From Muscardinus avellanarius (Eukaryota; Chordata; Mammalia; Rodentia; Gliridae), in contig OY726559.1 of assembly GCA_963383645.1 (NCBI GenBank), positions 113,099,393 through 113,163,392 on the forward strand: 64,000 nucleotides of DNA, read 5' to 3'. The stretch's first letter is position 1; each line of letters opens with the position of its first letter. A program made the translations under genes and the position numbers. Of the stretch, positions 34,401 through 45,115 are shown in pieces. Below the pieces are notes generated by a model. The model ran no database searches, was not told the origin of the DNA, and saw only the letters and a program-made list of their open reading frames with translations.

Positions 34401-35440
34401 AGGAAGGAAGCCAGGAAGGAAGGAAGGAGAGAAGACCTGGGAATAGCCCAGTTTCACAGATGAACGGGGCCACAGCGGGGAAGGGCTGTGTCCCTCTGGT
34501 GGAGCTGGAGGCCCGTGGTGAAGAGCCTCCCGATTTCAACAGCCCAACAGCCGCCTGAAGCCCCAGGTCCCCGCAAGGCCAGGGCTCAGGAGCCATTTGA
34601 GGCTTGGATGCTGCAGAGTGGAGGGCACGCGCTTCTCCAGTCTGGTCTATGGGGCCTAGCCCCGTCTGCCAGGCCAGGGGAGCCCTTTGGAGATCCCCTC
34701 ATTTCAGGGGGCTTTGCCAGGACCCGTGGGGTCCCCTGGGGTGGGTCTCTGGGGAGGCAGGATCTGGTGTGGGGGTCTAAGAAAGCAGCCCATCTCCTCC
34801 CCCGGGGCTTCTGTTTGGACTCTGGAGCTGAGCACCCATGTTCAGGGCCTGCTTACCCTCTGGGTATTGGGGGTCCTGGGCAGGGAGTGGGGGTGGTCAC
34901 TGGGGCCAACTCTTGGCCTCGACTAGCGGCCTCCTGCTGTGTCCAGGAGGCTCCAGGGTGCAGGAGCTGGGGTTTCAGCAGGAGGACCCCTCTGAGCACA
35001 GGAAAGGGAGCAGACGGAGGGTGGGCTGCCTTTTGGAAATAAAGACCCAGACCCAGACAGGGGCAGGAGGGGCGGGGTGCAGGCCTGGGGTGGGAGGAAC
35101 CAGGCGGGACACTTCGGAATGTGCTCGAGTCCCACTGAGTATATGCAGATGAGGCCTGTCTGTATGCAAATGAACCTGTCTGTATGCAGATGAGGGGAGA
35201 GGGCATTCTCTTCTCAGAGTTACCATAGAACCTCGCCCCTCCCCTTCCTTCAGGGCTCCAGCTGCAGGGCAGCCTGGGAAGAGGCCAGAGCTGGGGGCCG
35301 GCAATCTGCCGCAGAAGGTTAGACAGGAAGGACTAACCAGGTACAGGAAAATGCAGGCTAAACAGAAAGAATCAAGAGGGAAGCGGGAAAGAGGGAAGGA
35401 AGGGCGTGTCAGAGCATCGCCAAGCTGCAAGAGTGCTTTT
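34400..35440. other. SINE-free island
   Basis: One kilobase of GC-rich unique DNA ending in the tandem octamer-like units at 35.14 kb. No exon is recognised. Confidence 0.5.
35142..35194 (+). promoter_or_regulatory. three tandem octamer-like units, period about 20 bp
   Basis: TATGCAGATGA, TATGCAAATGA and TATGCAGATGA start at 35,142, 35,163 and 35,183, joined by GCCTGTCTG and ACCTGTCTG. The middle unit contains ATGCAAAT, the consensus octamer; the others differ by one base. This is a small tandem repeat that may also be a POU-binding array. Confidence 0.5.
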
Positions 35441-35901
35441 AAGTCAGGCCCAGTGGTGCACGCCTGTAAACCCAGCCTTGGGAGGCTGAGACAGGAAGAT
35501 TGCAGGTTAGAGGCCAGCCTCAGCTACTTAGTGAGGCCCTCAGCAATTTAGCAAGACCCTGTTTCAAAATAAAAAAGCATAAATGGATAAAGGGACGGAG
35601 GATGGGGGTTGGTGGCGTACCACATGTAATCCCAGCATTTGGGAGGCTGAGACAGGAGGATCACAGGTTCATGGCCAGCCTCAGCTACTTAGTGAGGGCC
35701 TCTGCAACTCAGTGAGACCCTGTTTGAAAATAAAGAATAAAAAATAGAGTTGGGGGTGTATCTTGGAGGTAGAATGCCCCTGGGTTCCATCCCCAGTACT
35801 GCAAAAAAAAAATAATAATAATAATAATAAGTATAAGTATAAAGGGCTGGAGAGGTAATTCAGAAGTAGAATGACCCAGAGTCCAATCCCCAATACCAGT
35901 A

Positions 35902-35943
<42 letters not shown>

Positions 35944-35950
35944 TTGCCTT
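35440..35950 (+). repeat. plus-strand SINEs and (AAT)n
   Basis: Copies at 35,440-35,580 (partial) and 35,600-35,805, an ID unit at 35,845-35,900, and (AAT)n at 35,812-35,830 and 35,902-35,943. Confidence 0.9.
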
Positions 35951-37180
35951 TGATCCTGGTGACAACTCCAGGCTATAGGGAGGCTGAGAAGCTCCTCCAG
36001 GCTATAGTCCCAGCCTGTCTGCCTCTATGGCCACAGAACCTTCCTCTGCCTTCCCAGCAAGAAGGGTGGAGGGGACGCGGGAGTTGAGGCTGTACTGGGA
36101 TGGGCCTCAGGGCTGCAGTGGGCTGAGACCCATTCATGGAATTGGGGGGGGGGGCAACTGGTGGCTGCTGGTTTGAGCAGAAGACAAGACTGGGCCTCAG
36201 GGCTGGGAAGGAGGTCAGCAATAATCCATGGGAGAAGCCGAGACCCAGACAGCTTGGGAAAAGCGCCCTGCGCTCAGCGGATCCAGCCCAGGCTGGGCCT
36301 GGAGGCAGGCCGGGCCCCAGCCCAGGGCCTCTTCCTAGGAGAACAGAGGCTTGGGGTGGGGGAGCTTTGGGAACAGCCTCCCCTCTTCCTGGTGGCCCCC
36401 AGCCTTCCCCATCTGAGGCCTTTGTAGGGAGGCCGCGGGGGAAGAGAGGCCCATTGTTGGTCCATCCATCCTGCCGGAGGCTTGGCCCATGCCAGCCCCG
36501 GCTGGGCTCTCCTTCCTGGGGCTCCCGCCAGCCCCCGCCTGGGGCCACAGCCCACTCCCCAGCTCCACCGTTTCCTGGAGCCTTGGGGCTTTGGCTGTGG
36601 TCCCGGCTGAGGAGAGCCCGCGCCTCCCGCATCTCCCCATTCACAGGCTGGCACTGAAGCCGTGGGAACGGGACGGCAGCTGGGCATCGGTGCCCAGCCC
36701 TGCCGACCTCGGAGAGGGGAGAGGAACAGGCCATCCCCCCACATCCTCCAAAAAAAAGGGGCCCCTCCAGGACTGGGCTCTAGACTAGAAATCCTTCCCA
36801 CTAATTATGAATCTGGGGACAAACAAGACATTTGCAAGTCAATTAGTGACAGAGCTTTCCCAGGAAAGAGCTCATCCAGGCTGGCTTCAGACAGGGCCAC
36901 ATGCTGGGCCATCTAGTCCCTCCCCTGCCTGCCCTGCTTGCAGCTCCAGGGACGAGGCCGGACTAATGTCCTGCCAGCCCCCGGTCGGTAAAGGAATGAG
37001 GGGCGGGGCTGGGGCCGCGAATTCACCTGCAACAGACCTTAGCGGCTCCTGGAAAGACAAGGCTAGGAGCCAGCTGGCCCCGCCAGGGTGATGGGCTGAT
37101 GGGAAAATCACTGTGAAGGGGTCTGGGGAGATACTTCCAGAGTGCTCAGAGAATCCAGGACGAGAGGCACCCCCAAACCC
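35951..37180. other. SINE-free island
   Basis: GC-rich unique DNA, open in several frames because of composition; no protein family is recognised. The right part contains the paired-TAAT candidate enhancer. Confidence 0.5.
36795..36870 (+). promoter_or_regulatory. candidate enhancer with paired TAAT cores
   Basis: CACTAATTATGAAT and GTCAATTAGTGAC lie 40 bp apart, with ACAAACAAGACATTTGCAA (forkhead- and octamer-like) between them. The sequence is unique, in the 35.95-37.18 kb island. Confidence 0.35.
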
Positions 37181-37640
37181 CCCGCCGGGTGTAGTGGCAC
37201 ACACCAGTAATCCCAATACTTGGGAGGCTGAGACAGGAGAATTGGTCGGAGGCCAGCCTCGGTGATGTAGTGAGACATTTGGAGATGCTGTTTCAGAATA
37301 AAATGGGCTAAGCCGGGCATGGCGGCGCACGCTTGTAATCCCAGCATTGGGGAGGCTGAGACAGGAGGATCTGGGTTCATGGACAGCCTCAGCTACTTAG
37401 GCCCTTGGCAACTCAGTGAGACCCTGTTTCAAAATAAAGAATAAAAAAATAGGGGCTGGGATTATAGCTCGGAGGTAGAATGCCCCTGGGTTCCATCCCC
37501 AGTACCACAAAGATAAATAAGTAAATAAATAAATAAATAAATATAAAATGGGCTGAGGGTAGCTCAGAGGTAGAATGTCCCTGGGTTCAACCCTCAGTAC
37601 CAAAAAAAAAAAAAAAAAAAAAAAGGAAAAAGAGAAAAAA
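37180..37640 (+). repeat. plus-strand SINE stack
   Basis: A diverged partial copy (37,185-37,310), a full copy (37,313-37,510), an ID unit (37,550-37,603) and a purine-rich tail. Confidence 0.9.
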
Positions 37641-37920
37641 AGGAAAGAGAGAGAGGCCTAAGGTGATCTGCAGGCAGCCCAGCAATCGCATCCAGGCCCA
37701 GAGGCACAGGGCCCAAGGCACTGGGCAGACACTCACAGCACCAACTGCTGGACCAACAGGGCTACTCCTGCAGACCGGGAGATGGTAGCAGGGTCATGCT
37801 CCTCCTAGGCCCAGAGGCCTCGAGCTGAGAAAGGGGATCTCTGCAAGAGGACCCCTTAATTGGGGCAAGAGAGGGAGGGAGAGGGGCTGTGCTAGGCAAA
37901 AGCCCCAGGGCCAGCCCCAC

Positions 37921-37950
37921 CATCTGAGGGAGATTAAGGGATTATAATTA
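37921..37950 (+). promoter_or_regulatory. E-box + GGATTA module, copy A
   Basis: CATCTGAG (proneural-type E-box) is followed by GATTAAGGGATTATAATTA, which holds GGATTA (OTX/PITX type) and TAATTA homeodomain sites. A 22/24 match to the first 24 bases occurs at 43,945. The surrounding sequence (37.63-38.39 kb) is unique, with ATCTAATTGC and TTTAACTA motifs nearby. Confidence 0.5.
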
Positions 37951-38389
37951 AAATGAATTTGAGGGGCTCCAGGCAGGTGGGCAGGGGCTGCTGCTAACGA
38001 TCTAATTGCTGCTTTAACTAGGGCCGCAGCCCCGCGCGGCTGCTGGGCTCTGTAATGAGGGGGTGTGTTTTTTTTAAGGGAGGTGGGTGAGGGGAGGTGG
38101 AGCTGAGGAGCCAGGAGGGGACACCCCAGCCTGCAGGCTCAAGACTCTGTGTCCTCCCCTCCCACCTCCCTGGGAAACCCAGGTGAAGGGCACAGCCTCT
38201 AGGACATCTGAGAGGCCAGCCCGGAAGAATTCTAGGGCCGAGGAATGTGCAGGGAGCTTAGGGGCCCGCTGAAGGGGGCACTGAGGCAGAGTTAGAGAGG
38301 GGCACACTGGGAATGATGGTAACCACCACCATTAAATTGCAAACATACTCTGTGTCAAGCATTGAATGAAGCCTTTTTTGTTTGTTTCA

Positions 38390-38550
38390 TCTATTTTTTT
38401 TTATTGGTGCACTGTATTCATACATCATAATGGTATAAAAAAACTTTTGTAGACATACATGCACACATCGCCCAGTTAGCCCCTACCCGATCCCCACCCC
38501 GTTCCCTCCCCATCCCTCCTTCCCAGGCTTGGCTCAGTGGTTGACATCTA
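38390..38550 (-). mobile_element. probable L1 3'-end fragment
   Basis: A T-run followed by ATTGGTGCACTGTATTCATA, then ACTTTTGTAGACATACATG and a CCC/TCCC-rich stretch recalls the antisense 3' UTR of squirrel L1 elements. It is short, diverged and lacks coding sequence. The family assignment is from memory and uncertain. Confidence 0.4.
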
Positions 38551-38589
38551 GTTTTTGGATGAAGCCTTTATTGACATTTTTTTACTTCT

Positions 38590-40255
38590 CGTGATTCTGG
38601 GGATTCAATCCAGGGGCATTCTACCTCCGAGCTACAACCCAGCCCCGTTTTATTTTTTGCTTTGAAACAGGGTCTCCCTAAGTTGCTGAGTCTCGCACTA
38701 AATTGCTGAGGCTGGCCTCAAACCTGTGGTCCTCCTGCCTCAGCCTCCCAAATACTGGGATGCCCAGCTTGATATTTTGTTTTATTTATTTACTTATTTA
38801 TTTTGTCGCTAGAAATGGATGCGAAGGTCTCCCACATGCCAGGCAAGAGCCCTACCACTGAGCTACATTCCCAGCCCTTTTATTTACTTCTGCATCATTT
38901 ATTAATGTGATGATGATGATGATGGGGATTGAACCAGGGGCATTATACCTCTATTTTTTTTTTATTTTTTACTTTTTGTGGTGCTGTGCTGGAGATGGAA
39001 CCCAGAGGCATTCTGTCTCCAAGCTACACCCCCCAACCTGATTTTTTATCTTTTATTTTTTATTTATTTTATTTTTTATGTACCTATTTTATATTTTATT
39101 TGGAAACAGGGTCTCACTAAGTTGCTGAGAGCCTCACTAGGAAGCTGAGGCTGGCTTTGAACCTGTGTGAGCCTCCTGTCTCAGCCTCCCAAGTGTGGGG
39201 ATTATAAGCATGTGCAACCATGCCCGGCTTTTTATCCTTTATTTTGAAACAGGGTCTCACTGAGGTGCAGAGGCCACAAACCTGGATTTTTCTGTCTCAG
39301 CCTCCCAAGTACTGGGATTCCAACTGTGCACCACCACACCCAGCTCCTTCTACCTCTAAATTATACCCCCAGCCCTATTTTTATTTTATTATTATTATAT
39401 TATTATTATTATTAATTATTGTAGTACTGGGGATGAAACCCAGGGGCATTCTACCTTTAAGATACACTCCCAACCCTATTTTTAATTATTTTGTTTTTTT
39501 TGTATGTGGGGGGGGGGTTTGTGTGTGTGGTACTGGGGGTGGAACCCAGAGGCTTTCTACCTCCGGGCTATCCTCCCAGACCCATTTTATATTTTATTTG
39601 GAAACAGGGTCTCACTAAGTTGCTGAGAGCCTCACTCAGTAGCTGAGGCTGGCTTCGAACCCCTGCGATCCTCCTGTCTCAGCCTCCCAAGTGTGGGGAT
39701 TACAAGCGAGCGCCACCACGCCTGGCTCTAATTCTTTATTTTAAAACAAGGTCTCACTGAGTTGCAAAGGGCCTTACTAAGTAGCTGAGGGTGGCTGCGA
39801 CCTGCGATCCTCCTGTCTTAGCCTCCCAAATGCTGGAATTACATGCCTGTGGCACAAAACCTGGCTTCCTTCCCTCCTTCTTCCCTCTTCCTCCCTCCCT
39901 TTTTTCTCTTTCTTTCTTTCCTTCTTTTTCTTTCTTTCTTTCATTGGACACAGGGGTATTCTACCTCTAAGCTACACCCCCAGCCCTATTTTATTTATTT
40001 ATTTATTTTTGTGTGTGTGTGTGTGTGGTACTGGCGGGTAGTCTCACTAAGTAGCTGAGGCTGGTTTCGAACCCATGGGATCCTCCAGTCTCATCCTCCC
40101 AAGCCCTGGGATTACAAGCGTGCACCACCATGCTTGGCTATGTTTGTTTGTTTGTTTGTTTGTTTGTTTGTTTGTTTTGAAACGGGGTCTTACTAGGTTG
40201 CTGAGAGTCTTACTACTAGTTGAGGTTGTCTTTGAACCTGAAGTCACCAATCTCA
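38590..40255 (-). repeat. minus-strand SINE stack
   Basis: Copies or parts at 38,590-38,768, 38,810-38,880 (old ID), 38,970-39,228, 39,230-39,345, 39,420-39,480, 39,528-39,725, 39,728-39,862, 39,950-39,990 and 40,028-40,140, with (TTTC)n near 39,900-39,942 and (GTTT)n at 40,141-40,177. Confidence 0.85.
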
Positions 40256-40319
40256 TCAATCTCCAGGCAAGGTCACCAAGTGGGACATTTCTGAGATTTC
40301 TCATCTGATCTGAAAATGG

Positions 40320-40962
40320 AGAGCAGGGTGTGGTGGTACAGGGCTATAATCGCAGGATTTTGAAAGGCTGTGATTGCGAGTTCCAAACCAGCCTCAGCAA
40401 TTTAGACTCTGTTTCAAAATAAAAAATAGAGTCAGGTGTGGTGGCGCATGCTTGTAATCCCAGCATTTGGGAGGCTGAGACAGGAGAATCGTGGTTCGGG
40501 GACAGCCTCAGCTATTTAGTGAGGCCCTTTGCAACTCAGTGAGACCCTGTTTCAAAATAAAGAATAAAAAATAGGGCAGAAGTAGAATGCCCCTGGGTTC
40601 TATCCCCAGACCCACAATACATAAGCAAACAAGTAAATAAATAAGTCTGAGAGTAGGGCTGAGGTTTTAGAGAGAGTGCTGGGGTTGTAGCTTGGAGGTG
40701 GAATGCCCCTGGGTTCCATCCTCAATACCATACACACATACAAAAAAAAAAAAAAGGGAGGGGGGGGTGAAGGGGATAGGAGGTGCAAACCTGTAATCCC
40801 AGTACTTGGAGGCAGAGATAAGAAGATTGCAAGTTCAAGGACAGCCAGGACAAATAGTGAAGCCCTCTGTAACTTAGTGAGACCCTGTTTCAAAATAAAA
40901 GAATAAAATAGGGCTAGAGGTGTAGCTCAGAAGTCGAATGCCCCTGGGCTCCATCCCCAGTA

Positions 40963-41007
<45 letters not shown>

Positions 41008-41386
41008 TAATAATGAAGAAGAAGAAGAAGAAGAAGAAGAAGGAGGAGGAGGAGGAGGAGGAGGAGGAGGAGGAGGAGGAGGAGGAGGAGGAGGAAGAGG
41101 AGGAGGAGGAGGAGGCCTCGGCAGCCTGGGGTGTAGATCAGAAGTAAAACACCTCAGAATAAAAAATAAATAAATAAAAAAGATTGGGGGAGTGGGGAGC
41201 CAGGTGTGGTGGCATGCACTTGAAATCCCAGTACTTGGGAGGCTGACACAGGAGGATCCCGGTTCGCCGCCAGCCTCAGCTACTTAGTGAGGCCCTCTGC
41301 AACTCAGTGAGACTCTGTTTCAAAATAAAGAAAAAAATATCGGGCTGGGGGTGTATTCAGCGGTAGAATGCCCCTGGGTTCCATCC

Positions 41387-41440
<54 letters not shown>
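40320..41440 (+). repeat. plus-strand SINE stack with long microsatellites
   Basis: Copies at 40,320-40,425, 40,432-40,615, 40,680-40,735 (ID), 40,755-40,965 and 41,200-41,393. (CA)n lies at 40,966-41,004 and 41,394-41,440; a (GAA)n/(GGA)n tract lies at 41,013-41,117. Confidence 0.9.
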
Positions 41441-41441
<1 letters not shown>

Positions 41442-41499
41442 TGGGGATACCAGCACTAGAGCCCTTTCCCAGCTCTGTGGGGGGGGGTTAAATGAGATA

Positions 41500-41740
41500 A
41501 TGTATGTAAAGTGCTTGGCGTGGCAGGAAGACTCACAAATGGTGGTGTTATTATAGTTATTAAATGGGAGGGGCGTGCAGCAGCGCTCATCCAGGGTGGG
41601 GGCGCCTCATTACTGCTGTGGGTTGGACTAATGAGGCCTAGTGGTAATAGCCCCTCGCGCTCCCAGGCCCCTCTGACAAAGGGCGCGGCGGCTGGGGATG
41701 GCCCGACCGTAAGTGAATGGGACATAATGGGACACTTAGG
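41500..41740 (+). promoter_or_regulatory. candidate enhancer
   Basis: Unique sequence between two SINE clusters with TTATTATAGTTATTAAATGG, CCTCATTAC, GACTAATGAGG, GGTAATAG and GACATAATGG. The repeated TAAT/ATTA cores in otherwise GC-rich DNA resemble conserved noncoding elements. Confidence 0.35.
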
Positions 41741-41954
41741 GGCTTAGCCGGGCTGAGGGAGCTGGGAAGACGCCCCCGGCTGCAGCTCCAGGTGCCGGCT
41801 ACCCGCAGGCCAGGGTGCAAGCCCGCAGGCCGCCCAGGGCCCCTGCCTGCTGGGGAGCCCGCCCACCGGCCTGCACCCGCAGTCCCCATGACCTCTGGCC
41901 CCGCGACCTCTGACCCAGGCGGGAGACTGACTGCGTGCGGGTGGGGAGGTGCCG

Positions 41955-42870
41955 TTTAGAAGGAGCTGCCTGCAGTCCCGGGAGGCTGAGACGGGAGGAT
42001 CGAGGACCCCAGATTCTTGGCCAGCCTCAGCGACTTAGTGAGGTCTGCCACAGCTTATTGAGACCCTGTTTCAAAAGAAATAACAAAAAGTAGAAAGCTG
42101 GGCGTGGTGGTGCACGTTTGTAATCCCAGCGCTTGGGAGGCTGAGACAGGTGGATCGCAAGTTCGTGGCCAGCCTCAGCTACTTAGTGAGGCTCTCAGCA
42201 ACTTAGTGAGACCCTGTATTCAGATAAAGAATAAAATAGGGCTGAGAGAAAGAGAGAGAGAGAGAGCATAGTTCAGAGCTAGAATGCCCCTGGGTTCCAT
42301 CCCTGGTACCTAAAAAAAAAAAGAATGAAAGAATGGCTCTGAGTTCAATCCCCAGTAACACACACACACTACTACTAATACTACTAATAATAGTAATAAT
42401 AATAGCAAAATAATAATAAATAAAATAATGCACTCAAGGAAGTCTTTTGTTCCACTTTTTCTTGAGGGAGTGTGTGTGTGTGTGTTACTGGCAATGAAAC
42501 CCAGATGCCTTCTACCGCCGGGCTATACTCAACGCCTATTTTATTTCTTATTTGGAAACAGAATCTCACTAAGTTGCTGAGAGCCTAAGTTACTGAGGCT
42601 GGCTTTGAACCTGTGATCCTCCTGTCTCAGCCTTGGTCTTTGTGGGAGTTTTTTTGTTTTTGTTTTTTTCAATACTGGGGATGGAACCCAGGGGCATTCT
42701 ACCTCCGAGCTACAGCCCCAGCCCTATTTTTTATTCTTTATTTTAAAACATGGTCTCACTGAGTTGCAAAGGGCTGAGACGGGAGGATCACCATTCACAG
42801 CCAGCCTCAGCTACTTAGTGAGGCCCTCTGCAACTCGGTGAGACCTGTTTCAAAATAAAGAATAAACACT
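41955..42870. repeat. SINE cluster with an inverted half-SINE junction
   Basis: Plus-strand copies at 41,965-42,095 and 42,097-42,310; minus-strand copy at 42,484-42,635. A minus-strand left part at 42,668-42,772 is joined head-to-head to a plus-strand right part at 42,773-42,868. Confidence 0.85.
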
Positions 42871-42926
42871 AGGTGCAGGTGGGTGTGGGAAGGGATGTGT
42901 GGGTGACCTCGGTCCTGTCTCCACAG

Positions 42927-43066
42927 GCGGCTTTTGGCATCATCATTCCTCAGGCTGATCGTGGTCTCCACTGTGTAATCAATCGATAAACCGGACAGTC
43001 CCCTCAATTATAGGCTTCTCCAGACATTGTATCTGTCTTGTTAACAGCGCAACAGGGCAATTACAG
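42927..43066 (+). promoter_or_regulatory. SINE-poor element with HOX/PBX- and ONECUT-like motifs
   Basis: The unique segment holds ATCATCATTCC, GTGTAATCAATCGATAAAC, TCAATTATAGG and GGCAATTACAG. TAATCAATC resembles a PBX-HOX site and AATCGATA a CUT/ONECUT site. The left edge is preceded by CTGTCTCCACAG, which could also be a splice acceptor. A T-run follows at 43,067. Confidence 0.4.
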
Positions 43067-44620
43067 TTTTTTTTTTTTTTTTGGTTGTTGGTAACAGTGA
43101 AGATTTCCCGATTTCCCAGGAATTTGGGAAAGAGACGGGCCTGGGAAAGAGAACTGGTGTGAGGAGTAAAGGTATGAGGAATTTTAGCACTAGGTTCTTA
43201 CATTAAAGTTGTATTTTCTATTTAAAAAAATTTTTTTTCTTCGACCTTCCATCAATCCCAGAGGAACTGTCCCCAGAGAGGTAAGCCTCTAGGTACCTCA
43301 GGTTAGGTGGGGGTTGAGAAAGGGATTTGGGGGTGTTTCCTGCAGAAGGCCACCCCTAAACTCTGTCTAACAGTCCACACCAAAGGGGAGGGGGCTGGGT
43401 TTGTGGGCCCACCTCCCCCGGATGGGCTGCTGGATCCTAGATTACTGGAGACAGGAGAGGGGCAGAGGCTTGAAAGGCCAACTGTTCTCTGAGGAAGCTT
43501 GGCCCCCTTTAAGGCCCTTATCCTCATCGCCACCTCTCTCCCAGGGTGATTATCACCCAGAGGGGCCTTGGAGGGAGGCGGGGGGGGGGGGACACAAAGA
43601 GACCCTCAACTCCTCTCCTCTAAGGAGAATAATGGGCCATTTACACGGAGGGGACCCCAGCCCCACACCTGGCCTCTCAGGCAGCTCCCGACCGCCCTAT
43701 TGTCCCCAGCCCGCCCCAGCCTCACTCAGGGTGACAGTGGCGGCCAAGTCCAGCCCCCAGCTGGGCTACTCCTGGCCCTTCCCCCGTCTCTGTAGTGCCC
43801 AGACCTTGGGCCCTATGTGGGGGAGGCTGCCCCGCCATTCAGGGGCACCCGCTCTCGCCAGAGTTTTTCCCCTCTCCAAAGTCCTTATAGAGCTATGGGA
43901 AAATGGGAGGGAATAATTAGGAAAATCATTAGCGTCTCAAGGCCCATCTGAGAGGGATTAAGGGATTAAAAGCCTTCCACGATCTCTCCTACTTTAAGGT
44001 TGTTATGGGGAGGGGGTTTGTGTTCAGGATATTTTTCTTTTCTTTTCTCTTCTTTTCTTTTCTTTTCTTTTCTTTTCTTTCTCCCTGGGTTGGAGCGAAG
44101 GTCTTGGTGGATTCTCCCTTCACAAGCTGCAGGAAAAGTCAAGATATGGACATACATGGCCAGGGTAGAAAAGAATAGGGGTGTGCAGGTGTGTGTGGGA
44201 GGCTCCCCTGGGCTGCCCCAGCACTCTGGGGCAGGAGTGTTGGCGTGGGAAAGGCAGAGGCCAAGCTGGGTCCAAAGGGAAGCCCAGGCAGGCCTGCAGA
44301 GAGCGGAGGGCTCCTCAAAAGAGCCCCAAGGGTTCAGCCCTGCCTGGCAGTCTGGCCTGCCACCTCCAGGTCCTAGGTGAGATCAGGCCTGCTCTGCCCT
44401 CCCCACTCAAGCTGAGAGCCAGGGGGTTCCCTGCTGCCCATCTTGCTCAGATAGCCAGCTGGTACTGCAGGTACCAGCTGGGGACAGGTAGGAAGGCCGC
44501 ATCAGCAAAGATAGCACAGTGTGGGCTTCTGTACTCGCAGGAAATGACGTACAGCCACTGTTCCGCAGCAAAGCACAGTCCACCAGGATTCAGTTGGACA
44601 CAAAATGAGGTGAGGTCGCC
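43067..44620. other. SINE-free island
   Basis: About 1.5 kb of unique DNA with E-box/GGATTA copy B at 43.95 kb and a (TTTTC)n at 44,034-44,080. Open frames near 43.4-43.9 kb lack any recognised domain. Confidence 0.5.
43945..43968 (+). promoter_or_regulatory. E-box + GGATTA module, copy B
   Basis: CATCTGAG followed by AGGGATTAAGGGATTA differs from copy A at only two of 24 positions. It is preceded by AATAATTAGG and AAAATCATTAGC (43,911-43,933), so the element as a whole is homeodomain-rich. It lies in unique DNA. Confidence 0.5.
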
Positions 44621-44811
44621 GGGCATGGTGGCACACGCTTGTAATCCCAGCATTCGGGAGGCTGAGACAGGAGGATCACGGTTCACAGACAGCCTCAGCT
44701 TCTTAGAGAGGCCCTTTGCAACTCAGTGAGACCTTGTTTCAGAATAAAGAATAAAAAAATAGGGCTGGGGGTGTAGTTCGGCGGTAGAATGCCCCTAGAT
44801 TCCATTCCTAG

Positions 44812-44859
<48 letters not shown>

Positions 44860-44869
44860 CTACTACTAC

Positions 44870-44910
<41 letters not shown>

Positions 44911-45115
44911 TAGGCTTGGAGGTGTAGCCCAGAGATAGAAGGCCACTGGGTTCTATAGGGGCCATCTACCTCTGAGCTACCCCCCCAGCTCCTTTATTTT
45001 TTATTATGAAGTAGAGTCTTACTCAGTTGCTGAGGCTGCCCTCTCCACTCAATAACCCTCCTATTGTAGCCTCCCAAGTAGTACCAGGGTTACAGGCGTG
45101 AGCCACCACACCCAC
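44620..45115. repeat. SINE cluster with (CA)n(ACT)n(AAT)n
   Basis: A plus-strand copy (44,622-44,812) runs into AC, ACT and AAT repeats (44,813-44,908). A plus ID fragment is joined to a minus-strand copy (44,958-45,115). Confidence 0.85.

Noticed and set aside
35142..35194. CRISPR-like regularly spaced repeat
   Set aside because: Only three short units in a vertebrate genome; better read as a minisatellite or octamer array.
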